From: Arsenophonus sp052401645
GTDB taxonomy: Bacteria > Pseudomonadota > Gammaproteobacteria > Enterobacterales > Enterobacteriaceae
Assembly: GCA_052401645.1 (NCBI GenBank)
Contig: CP198939.1
Location: 1,116,001-1,180,000 of the forward strand
DNA length: 64,000 nt
Reading direction: 5' to 3'
The position numbers were made by a program, and so were the translations under genes. The notes under the pieces are model-generated. The model was not told the DNA's origin and did not search any database. It was given only the letters and a program-made list of their open reading frames with translations. Shown here one piece after another: positions 30,901-41,313 of the stretch (positions within the stretch are counted from its first letter, which is position 1; each line of letters begins with the position of its first letter).

Positions 30901-33427
30901 TATGTTATAAAGATAAATAAACAAAATAATTATAATAACATTCTAAAAAAATTTTATTTTTAATTAAAGTGGTTCATAACATGAAATAGATTTTATCTAT
31001 AAAAATTTAATATAGATTCTAACTATAATATAGATTAAAAATAATAAATCTAATTAGTATTTATCTATAACTGATTAAAATATCAAATTATAAAAATAAA
31101 CAACTAAAATATCAATAAAAGTAAAATAATTGGTTTTAATAGATTATTAGTTTTTATATATTTTTATTATAAAATACAATAAGATTCAATTAAAAGATAA
31201 ATAAAAATAAATTAACATTCAGATAGAAAGATAGTAAAATAAAAAATTTTAAAAAAAATACATAGATTAATTTTATGGAAAAGTAATGATAATCTTTTAA
31301 TATCAATTAATTTTAAAGTAAAATCATATCTCGTATAGTTAAAATTTATGACTAGTTAAAAATTTTAAAATTAAAATTGAATTGTTAACAACTTTTCTTA
31401 TAATTATAATACTATAAATTTAGTTAAAATATTATAATTTTATAATTCATTCGATAAAAATTGGATTGTTAAACATTATATATAATCTTAAATTATTATT
31501 TATCTATATTAGAATAACTTGAGTTTGATATATAAAAACTTTAAATATAATATACATAAATTATTAAAGGAAACAATAAAGATTTTCAATATTTATTAGA
31601 TAGTTATAAACGATATTAAGAAGTTAAAATATAAAATATAATTCTTTATTTTTTATTTACAAATATTAATTAAAGTATATTTAAAAGATAATATCATTTT
31701 GCATTAAAATACAATTTTTATACTAATAAAAAGATAAAAATCAATTTAACATATATAATGAAAATAAAATAAAATAAATAAATATTAACCATTATTATAT
31801 ATAATTTAATAAGTATGATAATTAAATAAATTAATATCTAATAATTCTTTTTATTTAATTAACTACTAGTTATAGTTCAATTCTTTTATATAAAAAATCA
31901 ATTCAACTTAATTATATTATTCAATATTATCATTAATAATAACTTTATTTTTTTTCAAAAAAAATAACATTATTATTTTTTTTTTAAAAAAAATAAAAAT
32001 CTAATATTTACAAAAAATATTAAATCTTTATTAAAATTTAATTTTTCATCTATAAATTAAATAAAAAAATTGTAATAAAAATTACTAAATAATTTAATTA
32101 ATTACCATAATTATCTTTTAATATAAATTGAAATTAATTGTGATAATGCCAAGATTGATTAAAATCATATTATATATATTATATTAAATAATAATATAAA
32201 AATAATTAATAAATATATTAATTATAGTGATTAGTATCATAAAATTAAAAATAATATTTATATCTTTTAAGATATAAATATATTTAAATATTTATAATCT
32301 TTATATGAAGAAAATAAATTTAAAATAAATCGATTACAACATTATTTAAATTTTATAAATGATTATTGAGCATAATTAGCTATTATTAATATCGAAATAT
32401 CAATCAGCAATAAAAAATAATTTATTAATTGATAAATAATATATTTTTTTACAGATTGCATATTCATATTCTTAAATTAATAAGTTTTATTATAAAACTA
32501 AATTATATATTATAATTATAAATAAATTAATCAAAGATCGTCTATTATATATTAGATATATAATATGTTTAATAATAAATATTAAATTTAAACATATAAA
32601 ATATACTTTATATATAAAACTTTATATAAGTATATATTTAAAATAATTATTAAATTTTTATTTAAATAAAAATTTAAATTTTGAATAATAATATAAGTAT
32701 TAAATTAATATGAAAATATTAAAAACTATAAAAAACTCTATTAATATGTCATTGATTTTAATTTACATTAAAAGAATAAAAAAGTTTTATATTAAGATAA
32801 TGGAATACTTTTTTATAAATAAAATATTAATATTATAATTTAATAATAATTAAGAGAATTATTTTTATAAAAAATTTTTTTCATTAATTTAATTATTGAT
32901 TATTCTAATTATATTATAAAAAATAATTAATTTTATTAAAGTATTATCTTTTTTAAAACATAATCGTGGATTATTCATATTTTATATTGAATCTAATATA
33001 ACAATAAATATTTATTATATTAATAATATCTTTATTAACTTAAAAAATAATGAAATAATTATTTATGATTTTGCTATTGAACTCTTATTAATTTTAGATA
33101 ATTATCAAATTTAGTAAAATACTATTTCTTTAATTCAACTTACAGCTAAGATTAAAAAATATATTGATATTTTACAAAATTAATAAATTTAAATAAATAT
33201 AATTCAATTAATTATAACTAAAGAAAACAATTTAATTTTATTTAAAATTCTAGAAAATATTTTAATTAAAAATTTTAATAACATTTTAAGTAATTAATCA
33301 ATAAAAATAATTGAATATTTAAACTTTACTAATAAGGATTCAATTAATAATAATTAACTATTTAATATCTTAAGATCATTATATCATATAAAGATAGTAT
33401 TTAGAATCTAAAGTTAATATTTTATTT

Positions 33428-33499
33428 AATTAATTATTGATTATTTACTATAATATTTTAATTAATTAAGATATTATAGTAAATAATCAATAATTAATT
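33428..33499. repeat. 29 bp perfect inverted repeat, 14 bp loop
   Basis: The left arm 33428-33456 (AATTAATTATTGATTATTTA...) and right arm 33471-33499 are exact complements over 29 bp, with a 14-nt loop (33457-33470) that is itself largely palindromic (TTAATTAATTAA). It is the longest perfect inverted repeat I see in the window. It lies 2.1 kb from aspC with no gene adjoining. Confidence 0.7.
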
Positions 33500-34931
33500 T
33501 AATTGTATTATATTAATAATAATTTACTATCTAATAATATTATTCTTCTTTTAAGTTTTCTTATTAGTTTTATTCATAAATATATTTTGACTATAAATAA
33601 AATAGATACAGAATACATTTATAGCTAAAAATTTTTTATTTTATATAGAAGATTATAGATAAATAATTATTCATTATTCTCTAATAAATTAATTAGAATA
33701 TAATTCTATTTTCCATTCTTTTTATATTTTTAATATTTATATCAATGGTTAACATAACAATTTACTCCTTTAAATACTATAAATTAAATATAGTAATTTA
33801 TAGCATAATTTATTTATATTGAATTAAATAATTAACTGTAATTTATATTTAATTGGTAAAACCGTTCGATTATCTTTACTTATTAAATAATAATGAATAA
33901 TATGTTAATATTATCATTAGTTTATTTTTATATTTTTTAATTAGATAAAAATATATATATAATGATATATTTAGTTATATAATTTATATTTTGTAAATAT
34001 TTAAATAAAAGATATTTGTTATTAAATATGTCAAAAAAACAACTTTTTTATGTAAGTATTATAACTAATTTTATAACCATTTATGGTTAAAAAATATTTA
34101 AATAATGTTAGTTAATTTTTTAAATAAAAAATAATAAATATAGCTAAATTTAATTAAAATGATAAATTATATAAAATAATAAAAACATCTTTTATTTTAA
34201 ATTTTAATAATGTATTATTTTAAATTTATTTAGTATATCCATATTAATATTAATACTAATATTAATAATTAAAATTATAATTATATAATATTTTTATTTA
34301 ATAAAATCAATTTAGATCATTATCTAGTTTTATTCTTTTAACATTAATGATACTGTAATAGAATATTTTTTTTCTTAATTTTTCATATCAATAAATTTAT
34401 TAAAAGTAGTTTTTTAACTTGGATAATTATTTTTATCATATTAATATTTAATTAAATATAGTTAATTACTAATTTAATGAATATTATAATAATAACATTT
34501 AAAATCATTAATTTTAAATTATTATATCAAATTAATTTAAAATAAAGATTTATATAAACTAATAAGTATGCTTAATTAGTTTATCATTACTATTAAATTA
34601 AAATACATATGATTCATTTAGATAAAAATAGAATATATTTATTATAGCTATAATAACTCTTGATAGAATCAAACAATAATTTTTATCTATTAAAGATATT
34701 TAATAATAAAATAAATTTGTAAAGAAGTATTAAAGATATAATCAGATAGAATTATTTACTTTAATAATAAATATAATCATTACCTATATTAATTTACATA
34801 TCATTAAAGAATGTTAATTTATTAAATCTAAAATAAATTTTTAGTTAAGTAAATTAATTTATTACGACATAAAAAACTAAAATTATTTTGATAATTTTTT
34901 ATATAAAATTATGTATTAATTTTATATAAAA

Positions 34932-34952
34932 ATTAAAGATACCATCTTTAAT
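34932..34952 (+). terminator. Small hairpin with T-rich tail, weak terminator relic
   Basis: ATTAAAGAT, loop ACC, ATCTTTAAT, followed by CTTTGTTGCTTATTTT. It has the form of an intrinsic terminator for + strand transcription but no gene precedes it. Confidence 0.3.
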
Positions 34953-35608
34953 CTTTGTTGCTTATTTTAATGATAAAAGTAAAAAAAAAAATAGTTAAAT
35001 TAAGATATACGTCTATTTTAAGATAAGATCTCCTACTAATTAATAATTATCTGATTATATGATGTAAACAAATAGCTATATTATATATTATAGCTATAAT
35101 GTATTTTTAGTAGAAATATTTATTTCTCATAATACAAATTTTTTATTAAAGTAATTGATAATTAAAAATTAAATATTTTATATTATATTTATATTTTATA
35201 TAAAGTAGTTAATTAGAATCTAATATATCAATAAATCAATTTTTGATTTTATATTCTTTTTTATTTTTTTCTATATAATATATTTATATATTATTATATT
35301 TATTAATAATACAAAATAACTAATTTCCATGATGTATTTTATTGGATTATTTTTATTTATGTATTAGTTTTTCTTTAAATAATTATATTGTCTTAATTAA
35401 ATAAATAAAATAAAACATCTTCTATATAAATATTTACAATTTATACTATATTATTAATTAATTATTAATTTATATATTGATTTGTTAGTTTTTACAAAAC
35501 TAACTTACTTAAATGCTATTAATTATACTATTAGATAATTAATACAAAACTGATTATAATATGATTTACTAATCTTATAAATTAAATATTTAGTTCAATA
35601 ATTTATTT

Positions 35609-36799
35609 TTATAAAACATCAATAATAGCTTTACATAAAGGAACCATGTTCTCTAATGTTAATCCAGCGATATTAATTCTACCAGAACTAATTGTATAAA
35701 TAGCATGTTTTTCTCTTAATTTAGTTACTTGCTCTTCATTAAGACCACTAAAAGAAAATATACCATGTTGTTTAATAATAAAACTAAAATCTTGTTTAGC
35801 ATTTTTTTCTTGTAATGTACTTACAAATAATTGTCGCATGCGTTGTATTCGTTCCCTCATCGTTGTTAGTTCTTCGATCCATTCTTTTTTTAGTAATTCA
35901 TTAGATAAAATCGTAGTAACAATGCTTGCACCATGAGCAGGTGGATTAGAGTAATTTGCTCGGATAATTGATTTTATTTGGCTAACTACTTTCTCCGCTT
36001 CATCACTATTATTAGCAATAATTGTGCACGCTCCAACTCTCTCATTATATAAACCAAAATTTTTGGAGTAAGAATTAGCAATGATGATTTCAGAATTTTT
36101 ATTTATAAAAATACGTAAACCTATCGCATCTTCCTCTAGGTTTTTAGCAAAACCTTGATAAGCAAAATCAAAAACAGGTAGTAAATGTTTCTCTTTTGCT
36201 AAGGTTGATAAAATTTCCCATTGTTCTAACGTTGGATCAATACCTGTTGGATTATGACAACAACCATGTAATAATAATACATCACCTGGTTTAGCATTTT
36301 TTAAACTATTCAACATACCAGAAAAATTTAGGTTATGCTTCTCTTCATCATAATAATCGTAATAACAAATTGTTAAACCTGTTGCTTTTAGTATTTTTTC
36401 GTGATTTGGCCAGGTCGGTTGACTAACCCAGACACGCTGCGCAGATGTTTGATTAGCAATAAATTCAGCAGTAATACGTAATGCACCAGTTCCTCCAGGT
36501 GCTTGTGATGTTCGAACACGATTTTCAGAGATAATTGGATGATTATTACCAAATAGTAATTTTTGAGTAACAATAGCAAAATCAGCTATTCCGCTAATAG
36601 CAAGATAATTTTTAGTAACTTCATTTTCTAAGATATATTTTTCTGCTTTTTTAACAGAAGAAAGAATAGGAGTTTTCCCTGTCTCATCTTTATAGACACC
36701 AATACCTAAATTTATTTTTTGTTTACGTGAATCAGCATTAAAACTATCTGCTAAACCTAAAATTGGATCAGCAGAAGCAGCAACAATATTTTCAAACAT
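35609..36799 (-). CDS. aspC: Aspartate aminotransferase
   Basis: PLP enzyme that interconverts aspartate/2-oxoglutarate and oxaloacetate/glutamate, and also transaminates aromatic keto acids. From the ATG at 36797-36799 the protein has 396 residues, the E. coli length, beginning MFENIVAASADPILGLAD; an ATG six bases earlier would add Met-Asn. Catalytic residues are at E. coli numbering: Trp130, Asn183 (CCHNPTG), Asp211 and Tyr214 (FDFAYQGF), PLP Lys246 (SYSKNFGLYNERVGA) and substrate Arg374 (SSGRINIAG). It lies 261 bp downstream of ompF as in E. coli, but behind the ompF terminator. It appears intact and may be the general aminotransferase that completes phenylalanine and tyrosine synthesis downstream of AroA (inference). 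Confidence 0.97.
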   Translation of the reverse strand: MFENIVAASADPILGLADSFNADSRKQKINLGIGVYKDETGKTPILSSVKKAEKYILENEVTKNYLAISGIADFAIVTQKLLFGNNHPIISENRVRTSQAPGGTGALRITAEFIANQTSAQRVWVSQPTWPNHEKILKATGLTICYYDYYDEEKHNLNFSGMLNSLKNAKPGDVLLLHGCCHNPTGIDPTLEQWEILSTLAKEKHLLPVFDFAYQGFAKNLEEDAIGLRIFINKNSEIIIANSYSKNFGLYNERVGACTIIANNSDEAEKVVSQIKSIIRANYSNPPAHGASIVTTILSNELLKKEWIEELTTMRERIQRMRQLFVSTLQEKNAKQDFSFIIKQHGIFSFSGLNEEQVTKLREKHAIYTISSGRINIAGLTLENMVPLCKAIIDVL

Positions 36800-36984
36800 A
36801 TTCATAATTCCAATAACTCAATTCTAATTTATTAATCGAGACATCTATCAGATTAACAAGATGAAAATGATTTGCCAACACTCTATGTAAAAAATAAGAT
36901 AAAATTTTAATATTAAATAAGTAAGTATTTATTTTTTTTGGTTTGTAAACATAATTTATTAGTTATATTTATATTTATATTTAT

Positions 36985-37017
36985 AAAAAAAGCAGCATAG
37001 AAATACTGCTTTTTTAA
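36985..37017 (-). terminator. Rho-independent terminator of ompF
   Basis: Read on the minus strand: AAAAAAGCAG, a 10-nt loop, CTGCTTTTTT, then more T. The 10 bp stem has a G+C core (GCAG/CTGC) and runs straight into a T-tract, a classic intrinsic terminator 45 bp after the ompF stop. The A-run on the other side would also give some function for transcription from aspC's direction. Confidence 0.85.
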
Positions 37018-37060
37018 ATTAATGTTTAACTTTTACTATTATATTAATATTAAGTAATAA

Positions 37061-38179
37061 TTAAAATTTGTAAACTAAACCTAAACCAATAATATTATTA
37101 CTATTAACAGCATATTTTTTAGAAAAATTGGTTTTCTTGATTAGATTAATCTTATAATCAACAGTAGCGGTTATATTTTTATTGAAATAATAGAAAGCGC
37201 CTAAAGAAATATATTTTTTGAGATTTTGATTTGTAGAATATTCAAGATCAATCAAATCTTTACCTTTAGATTGTAAGTAAGCAATAGATGATTTCAGATT
37301 TAACTCATCAAATAAATACTGAGCAACTAATTCAATATTTTCAGTTTTATTAACATTATGCCTTGTATCATCATTATCACCAATTAATCTACCAATCCTA
37401 GTAGTATTATGTGTTTCACCATACATTGCTGCTAGATATAAATTATCGGCATCATATTTGATAGCAGCATTCCAACCTTCAGCACTCTTACCGCTAACCT
37501 TATAAGGAGCTTTTTGGAGATTAACTAGATTATGATTAGATCTACTATAACCACCACCAACCTTCAGGCCAAAGCCAATATCATAGTTGGTAGCTAAACC
37601 AAACCCATCCCCATTATTTTTTAAGTAATTCGAACTACTTGTTTTATTACTTAAAGTATTTTTTCCTTGATACTGTATAGCTAGATTCAATCCATCAACT
37701 AAACCAAAAAAATTAGTATTACGATAAGTTAATAAATTACGACCACGACCAGTCATGAAATTATCGATGCAAGACATAGAATCTGCACTATAAAGAGGTA
37801 AAACGTCAGTCCATGCATTTACTTCATAAAGAATACCATAGTTGCGACCATAGTCCAGTGAACCAAAGTTCGCGATCTTTAAACCAGCATAAGCTAATTT
37901 GTTTACATTTTCATTCTCAATAGATTCAATTTTACTGTTTTTAGTTCTCCATTCAGAATAACCGAAACCAGTTAATTGATCAGATATTTTAGTATCACCT
38001 TTTATTGCAAAAGAAACACTAGAGGCATCGCCAGCTTTTGTTTTTCCAAAGAAATGACGAACGTCAACTTTAGCATATAAATCAATTTTGTTTCCGTCTT
38101 TATTATAAACTTCAATTGCGTTTACTGTACCAGCTAAGAATGGTGGTATAACTATTGCAAGAATATTACGCTTTATCAT
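37061..38179 (-). CDS. ompF: OmpF/OmpC-type outer-membrane porin
   Basis: Trimeric 16-strand beta-barrel for passive diffusion of small solutes. The start is the ATG at 38177-38179: AAGGGT lies 8 bp upstream and the product begins MIKRNILAIVIPPFLAG, an E. coli OmpF-like signal peptide cut after VNA (residue 21), giving IEVYNKDGNKIDLYAKVD. An upstream in-frame ATG (38242) would put 21 residues before the signal and is not used. The precursor has 372 residues (E. coli OmpF 362). Barrel blocks LAYAGLKIANFGSLDYGRNYG and TYRNTNFFGLVDGLNLAIQY are conserved, and it ends in Phe as BAM substrates do. Loop 3 is unusual: LPEFGGD is replaced by LPLYSAD, with a Cys nearby. Position between asnS and aspC identifies it as ompF. 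Confidence 0.94.
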   Translation of the reverse strand: MIKRNILAIVIPPFLAGTVNAIEVYNKDGNKIDLYAKVDVRHFFGKTKAGDASSVSFAIKGDTKISDQLTGFGYSEWRTKNSKIESIENENVNKLAYAGLKIANFGSLDYGRNYGILYEVNAWTDVLPLYSADSMSCIDNFMTGRGRNLLTYRNTNFFGLVDGLNLAIQYQGKNTLSNKTSSSNYLKNNGDGFGLATNYDIGFGLKVGGGYSRSNHNLVNLQKAPYKVSGKSAEGWNAAIKYDADNLYLAAMYGETHNTTRIGRLIGDNDDTRHNVNKTENIELVAQYLFDELNLKSSIAYLQSKGKDLIDLEYSTNQNLKKYISLGAFYYFNKNITATVDYKINLIKKTNFSKKYAVNSNNIIGLGLVYKF

Positions 38180-38485
38180 TATTATTACCCTTATTGGTGT
38201 TATTAAAGCACCTACCATTATTAAAAATAAATTAATAATCATTTTGAACTATCTCTAAAAGATTAATATCGTCTTTTTTTCTTTTATTAGTGTTTCACTG
38301 GTAAATATTTTTATCTACTCTGAAAATGATACAAAAACATAATAATTGTAACAAATAGAAATAATATATTTCAAAATATAAATAAATAGTATTTTAATAT
38401 TTATTAAAATTATTATTAAAAATAAAAGCACATATATTTATTAAAATAAATATTTGAATATTTATGTCTAAAAACAAATAAATAT

Positions 38486-39886
38486 TTAAAAATTTGCATT
38501 TCCAGGAATGCGAGGAAATGGTATTGCTTCTCGGATATTTTCTATACCAGTAACATAAGTTACAAGGCGTTCAAATCCTAGACCGAATCCAGCATGTGGA
38601 ACATTACCATAACGAAACAAATCACGATACCAGTTATAATCTTGTTGATTAAGATTTATTTCGTTCATACGAGCATCCAATTTATTGAGTCTATCTTCAC
38701 GCTGAGAACCTCCAATAATTTCACCAATATTTGGTACTAACACATCCATAGCAGCAACAGTTTTATTATCATCATTTAAACGCATATAAAAAGCTTTGAT
38801 ATTTTTTGGATAATTTTTAATAATTAATGGTGATTTAAAGTATTTTTCAGTTAAATAACGCTCATGTTCAGAAGATAGATCAATACCCCAATTTACTTGA
38901 TTTTCAAAAATATAATCTGATTTCTTTAGTAATTTAATCACATCAGTATAATCAATTTTTATAAAATCAGAGGTAATAAATTTTTCCAATTGCATAAAAA
39001 TATTTTTATCTATCCGATTTGAGAAAAATGTTAAGTCATCATGACATTCTTGTAGAACCGATTTAAAAATATATTTTAACATTTTTTCAGCTAGATTAAT
39101 GATATTATTCAAATCAGCAAAAGCAACTTCTACCTCAACCATCCAAAATTCAGCTAAATGACGACTAGTATTAGAATGTTCTGCACGAAATGTTGGACCA
39201 AAGGTATAGATTTTACTTAATGCGCAAGCATAAGCTTCACCATTTAATTGCCCAGAAACAGTTAAAAATGCTTCTTGACCAAAAAAATCTTTATCAAAAT
39301 TAATATCACCTTTATCTGTTAAAGGCAGATTATGGAAATCTAATGTTGAGACACGAAACATTTTTCCGGCACCCTCAGTATTTGAAGTTGTAATAATTGG
39401 TGTTGATATCCAAAGATAACCATTTTCATTAAAAAAACGATGAATAGCTTGGGCTAATTTATTACGAACACGAGAAATAGCACCGATAAGATTAGTGCGT
39501 GGACGTAAATGCGCCACTTCTCGTAAATATTTAATACTATGATGTTTAGCTGCTATTGGGTAACTATTAGGGTTTTCTATCATTCCAACTACAACAACAT
39601 TAGTTGCAGATAATTCAAATTTTTGTTCTTTACCCTTTGATAGCTTCACAATTCCAGTTATTTCAATTGAGCAACCGGTAGTTAAATTCAAAACTTCGTT
39701 TTTATAATTATCTAATCTATTATTTACAATAGCTTGCAATGAATTAAAACAGGATCCATCATAAATAGCAAGAAATGAAAAACCAGCTTTTGAATCTCTC
39801 CTTGTACGTACCCAACCACGAACGATAATCTCTTCACCTACTATTATACAACCTTGTAGTACTTCTACTACAGGTACTATATTCAT
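38486..39886 (-). CDS. asnS: Asparaginyl-tRNA synthetase
   Basis: Class IIb aminoacyl-tRNA synthetase charging tRNA-Asn. It has 466 residues, the E. coli length. The N-terminal anticodon-binding OB fold (about 1-105) has VRGWVRTRRDSKAGFSFLAIYDGS. The catalytic core has the motif 2 region FRAEHSNTSRHLAEFW (233-248), IGGSQREDRL (391-400) and motif 3 GFGLGFER (433-440). Two small departures from E. coli are His for Asn in FRAEN and Val252 for Pro in the LEPEVAF block. A GAGAG purine stretch precedes the ATG. It lies between pncB and ompF as in E. coli. It appears intact and is presumably essential. Confidence 0.97.
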   Translation of the reverse strand: MNIVPVVEVLQGCIIVGEEIIVRGWVRTRRDSKAGFSFLAIYDGSCFNSLQAIVNNRLDNYKNEVLNLTTGCSIEITGIVKLSKGKEQKFELSATNVVVVGMIENPNSYPIAAKHHSIKYLREVAHLRPRTNLIGAISRVRNKLAQAIHRFFNENGYLWISTPIITTSNTEGAGKMFRVSTLDFHNLPLTDKGDINFDKDFFGQEAFLTVSGQLNGEAYACALSKIYTFGPTFRAEHSNTSRHLAEFWMVEVEVAFADLNNIINLAEKMLKYIFKSVLQECHDDLTFFSNRIDKNIFMQLEKFITSDFIKIDYTDVIKLLKKSDYIFENQVNWGIDLSSEHERYLTEKYFKSPLIIKNYPKNIKAFYMRLNDDNKTVAAMDVLVPNIGEIIGGSQREDRLNKLDARMNEINLNQQDYNWYRDLFRYGNVPHAGFGLGFERLVTYVTGIENIREAIPFPRIPGNANF

Positions 39887-40098
39887 AAAAATACTCTCTT
39901 TAGATATTTAATTATTTAAATGTATTTAATTTTTAGTTTCCAATAAACATTACATATACTTATATATACTTAAAAATAAATAAATGATATGTCTAGAATA
40001 GGAATAATTATATAAAAAGATTTTTTGATAAAATTTAATTTATCTTAATAAATTACTAATTTATAAAGTAATTTATAGTAGCAATTAGTTAAATATTA

Positions 40099-41313
40099 TC
40101 ATCGAACTTTCCTACTATTATTTATAGCAAAAGCCTTTTTTAAGCGATTAATAAATTCATTATCATCACAGATAGTTTTTCCTGGACTATCAGAGAGTTT
40201 AGCAACTGGTTTACCATTACATTCTATTAATTTTATAACAATATTAAGCGGTTTTACATTAGGAAAATTACATGTTAATCTAGTTCCAATACCAAAAATT
40301 AGGTTAATACGATTATAAAAGTATTTATAAAATATCAATGCTTTTTCTAAGTCAAGATTATTTGAAAAAACTAATGTTTTAGTCATTGGATCGATATCTA
40401 ATTTTTTATAATGATTTATTGCTTTTTCACCCCACTCTAATGGATCACCAGAGTCATTACGTAATCCTTGATAACGATTAGCAAATGTAATATCGAAATC
40501 TCGTAGGAAAGCATCCATTGTTATACAATCTGTTAAAGCAATACTTAATTGATCAGGATATTCATCTAGCCAACTTTGTAGTGCAACACGTTGACTATTA
40601 GATAGATCAATGCTAATTTGTTGATGAGCTTGAAACCATTCATGAGCTTGCGTTCCAACAGGACTAAGTTGTAATTGTTGAGCTAATTTATAATTACTTG
40701 TTCCAACAAAATGAGGAGCGTAATTTTTTAGATCATTAATAATAGCATATTGAGTTGCATAAGAAAAACGCCTACGAGTACCAAAATCTATGAATTTAAA
40801 TTTTTTTAAATTAATATTTTCTATATTTGCATTTTTATAAAAATATTTTATCAATTTATGTAATTGCTTAATAGCATCTTCAACTGTTATATTAGGAGAA
40901 CGATCTCGATGAATAATCTCACTAATTAAGGCCAGTAAAGGTACTTCCCAAAGGATAACTTCGTGCCATGGACCAATAATTCTTAATGCTAATTGATTTT
41001 CTTTTGTACTACAAACCTTAACTTGACTTGGATTAAATCGAAAGTTCTTCAACCAATTAAGATAATCAGTTTTAAAAAAAAGAAGATTATGAAGATAATG
41101 GTATTCATTTGATGTTAAAGTAATATTTGACATTAAATCTATTTGTTGACGTATAACTTTCACATAGTTACCAAGCCGTTCATTACTACGACAACGAAAT
41201 TCTGCCACTACAGATACCTGATTATAGTTATGAAAAACAGCTTGTTGCATATGTAATTTATAAGCATCTGTATCTAACAGTGATGTAATAATAGGTCGTA
41301 AATCTAAATTCAT
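40099..41313 (-). CDS. pncB: Nicotinate phosphoribosyltransferase
   Basis: Converts nicotinic acid and PRPP to nicotinate mononucleotide, entering NAD synthesis by salvage. It has 404 residues (E. coli 400). Conserved blocks are SLLDTDAYKLHMQQAVFH, FGTRRRFS, FVGTSNYKLA, GTQAHEWFQAHQQIS with the autophosphorylated His224, ALTDCITMDAFLRDF, YQGLRNDSGDP and KLSDSPGKT. The VFSDN block reads VFSNN, an Asp to Asn change. GAGGA lies 15 bp before the ATG, a long spacing. Dependence on nicotinate salvage fits a host-fed organism. It appears intact. Confidence 0.96.
   Translation of the reverse strand: MNLDLRPIITSLLDTDAYKLHMQQAVFHNYNQVSVVAEFRCRSNERLGNYVKVIRQQIDLMSNITLTSNEYHYLHNLLFFKTDYLNWLKNFRFNPSQVKVCSTKENQLALRIIGPWHEVILWEVPLLALISEIIHRDRSPNITVEDAIKQLHKLIKYFYKNANIENINLKKFKFIDFGTRRRFSYATQYAIINDLKNYAPHFVGTSNYKLAQQLQLSPVGTQAHEWFQAHQQISIDLSNSQRVALQSWLDEYPDQLSIALTDCITMDAFLRDFDITFANRYQGLRNDSGDPLEWGEKAINHYKKLDIDPMTKTLVFSNNLDLEKALIFYKYFYNRINLIFGIGTRLTCNFPNVKPLNIVIKLIECNGKPVAKLSDSPGKTICDDNEFINRLKKAFAINNSRKVR

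Larger units (their letters stand above)
24965..35608. other. 10.6 kb gene-free region where E. coli has ycbJ to ycbL including mukFEB
   Basis: No intact gene, tRNA or rRNA found on either strand; all frames are closed and the DNA is extremely A+T-rich. In E. coli the interval kdsB-aspC carries ycbJ, elyC, cmoM, mukF, mukE, mukB, ldtD, ycbK and ycbL, about 12 kb, so the gap keeps close to the ancestral length. It contains several strong inverted repeats (25125-25157, 25658-25695, 27883-27925, 33428-33499, 34932-34952), listed separately. Confidence 0.75.

Noticed and set aside
33841..33890. tRNA-like string (GGTAAAACCGTTCGATTATC)
   Set aside because: No acceptor stem, anticodon arm or CCA could be fitted around it; I found no convincing tRNA anywhere in the window.
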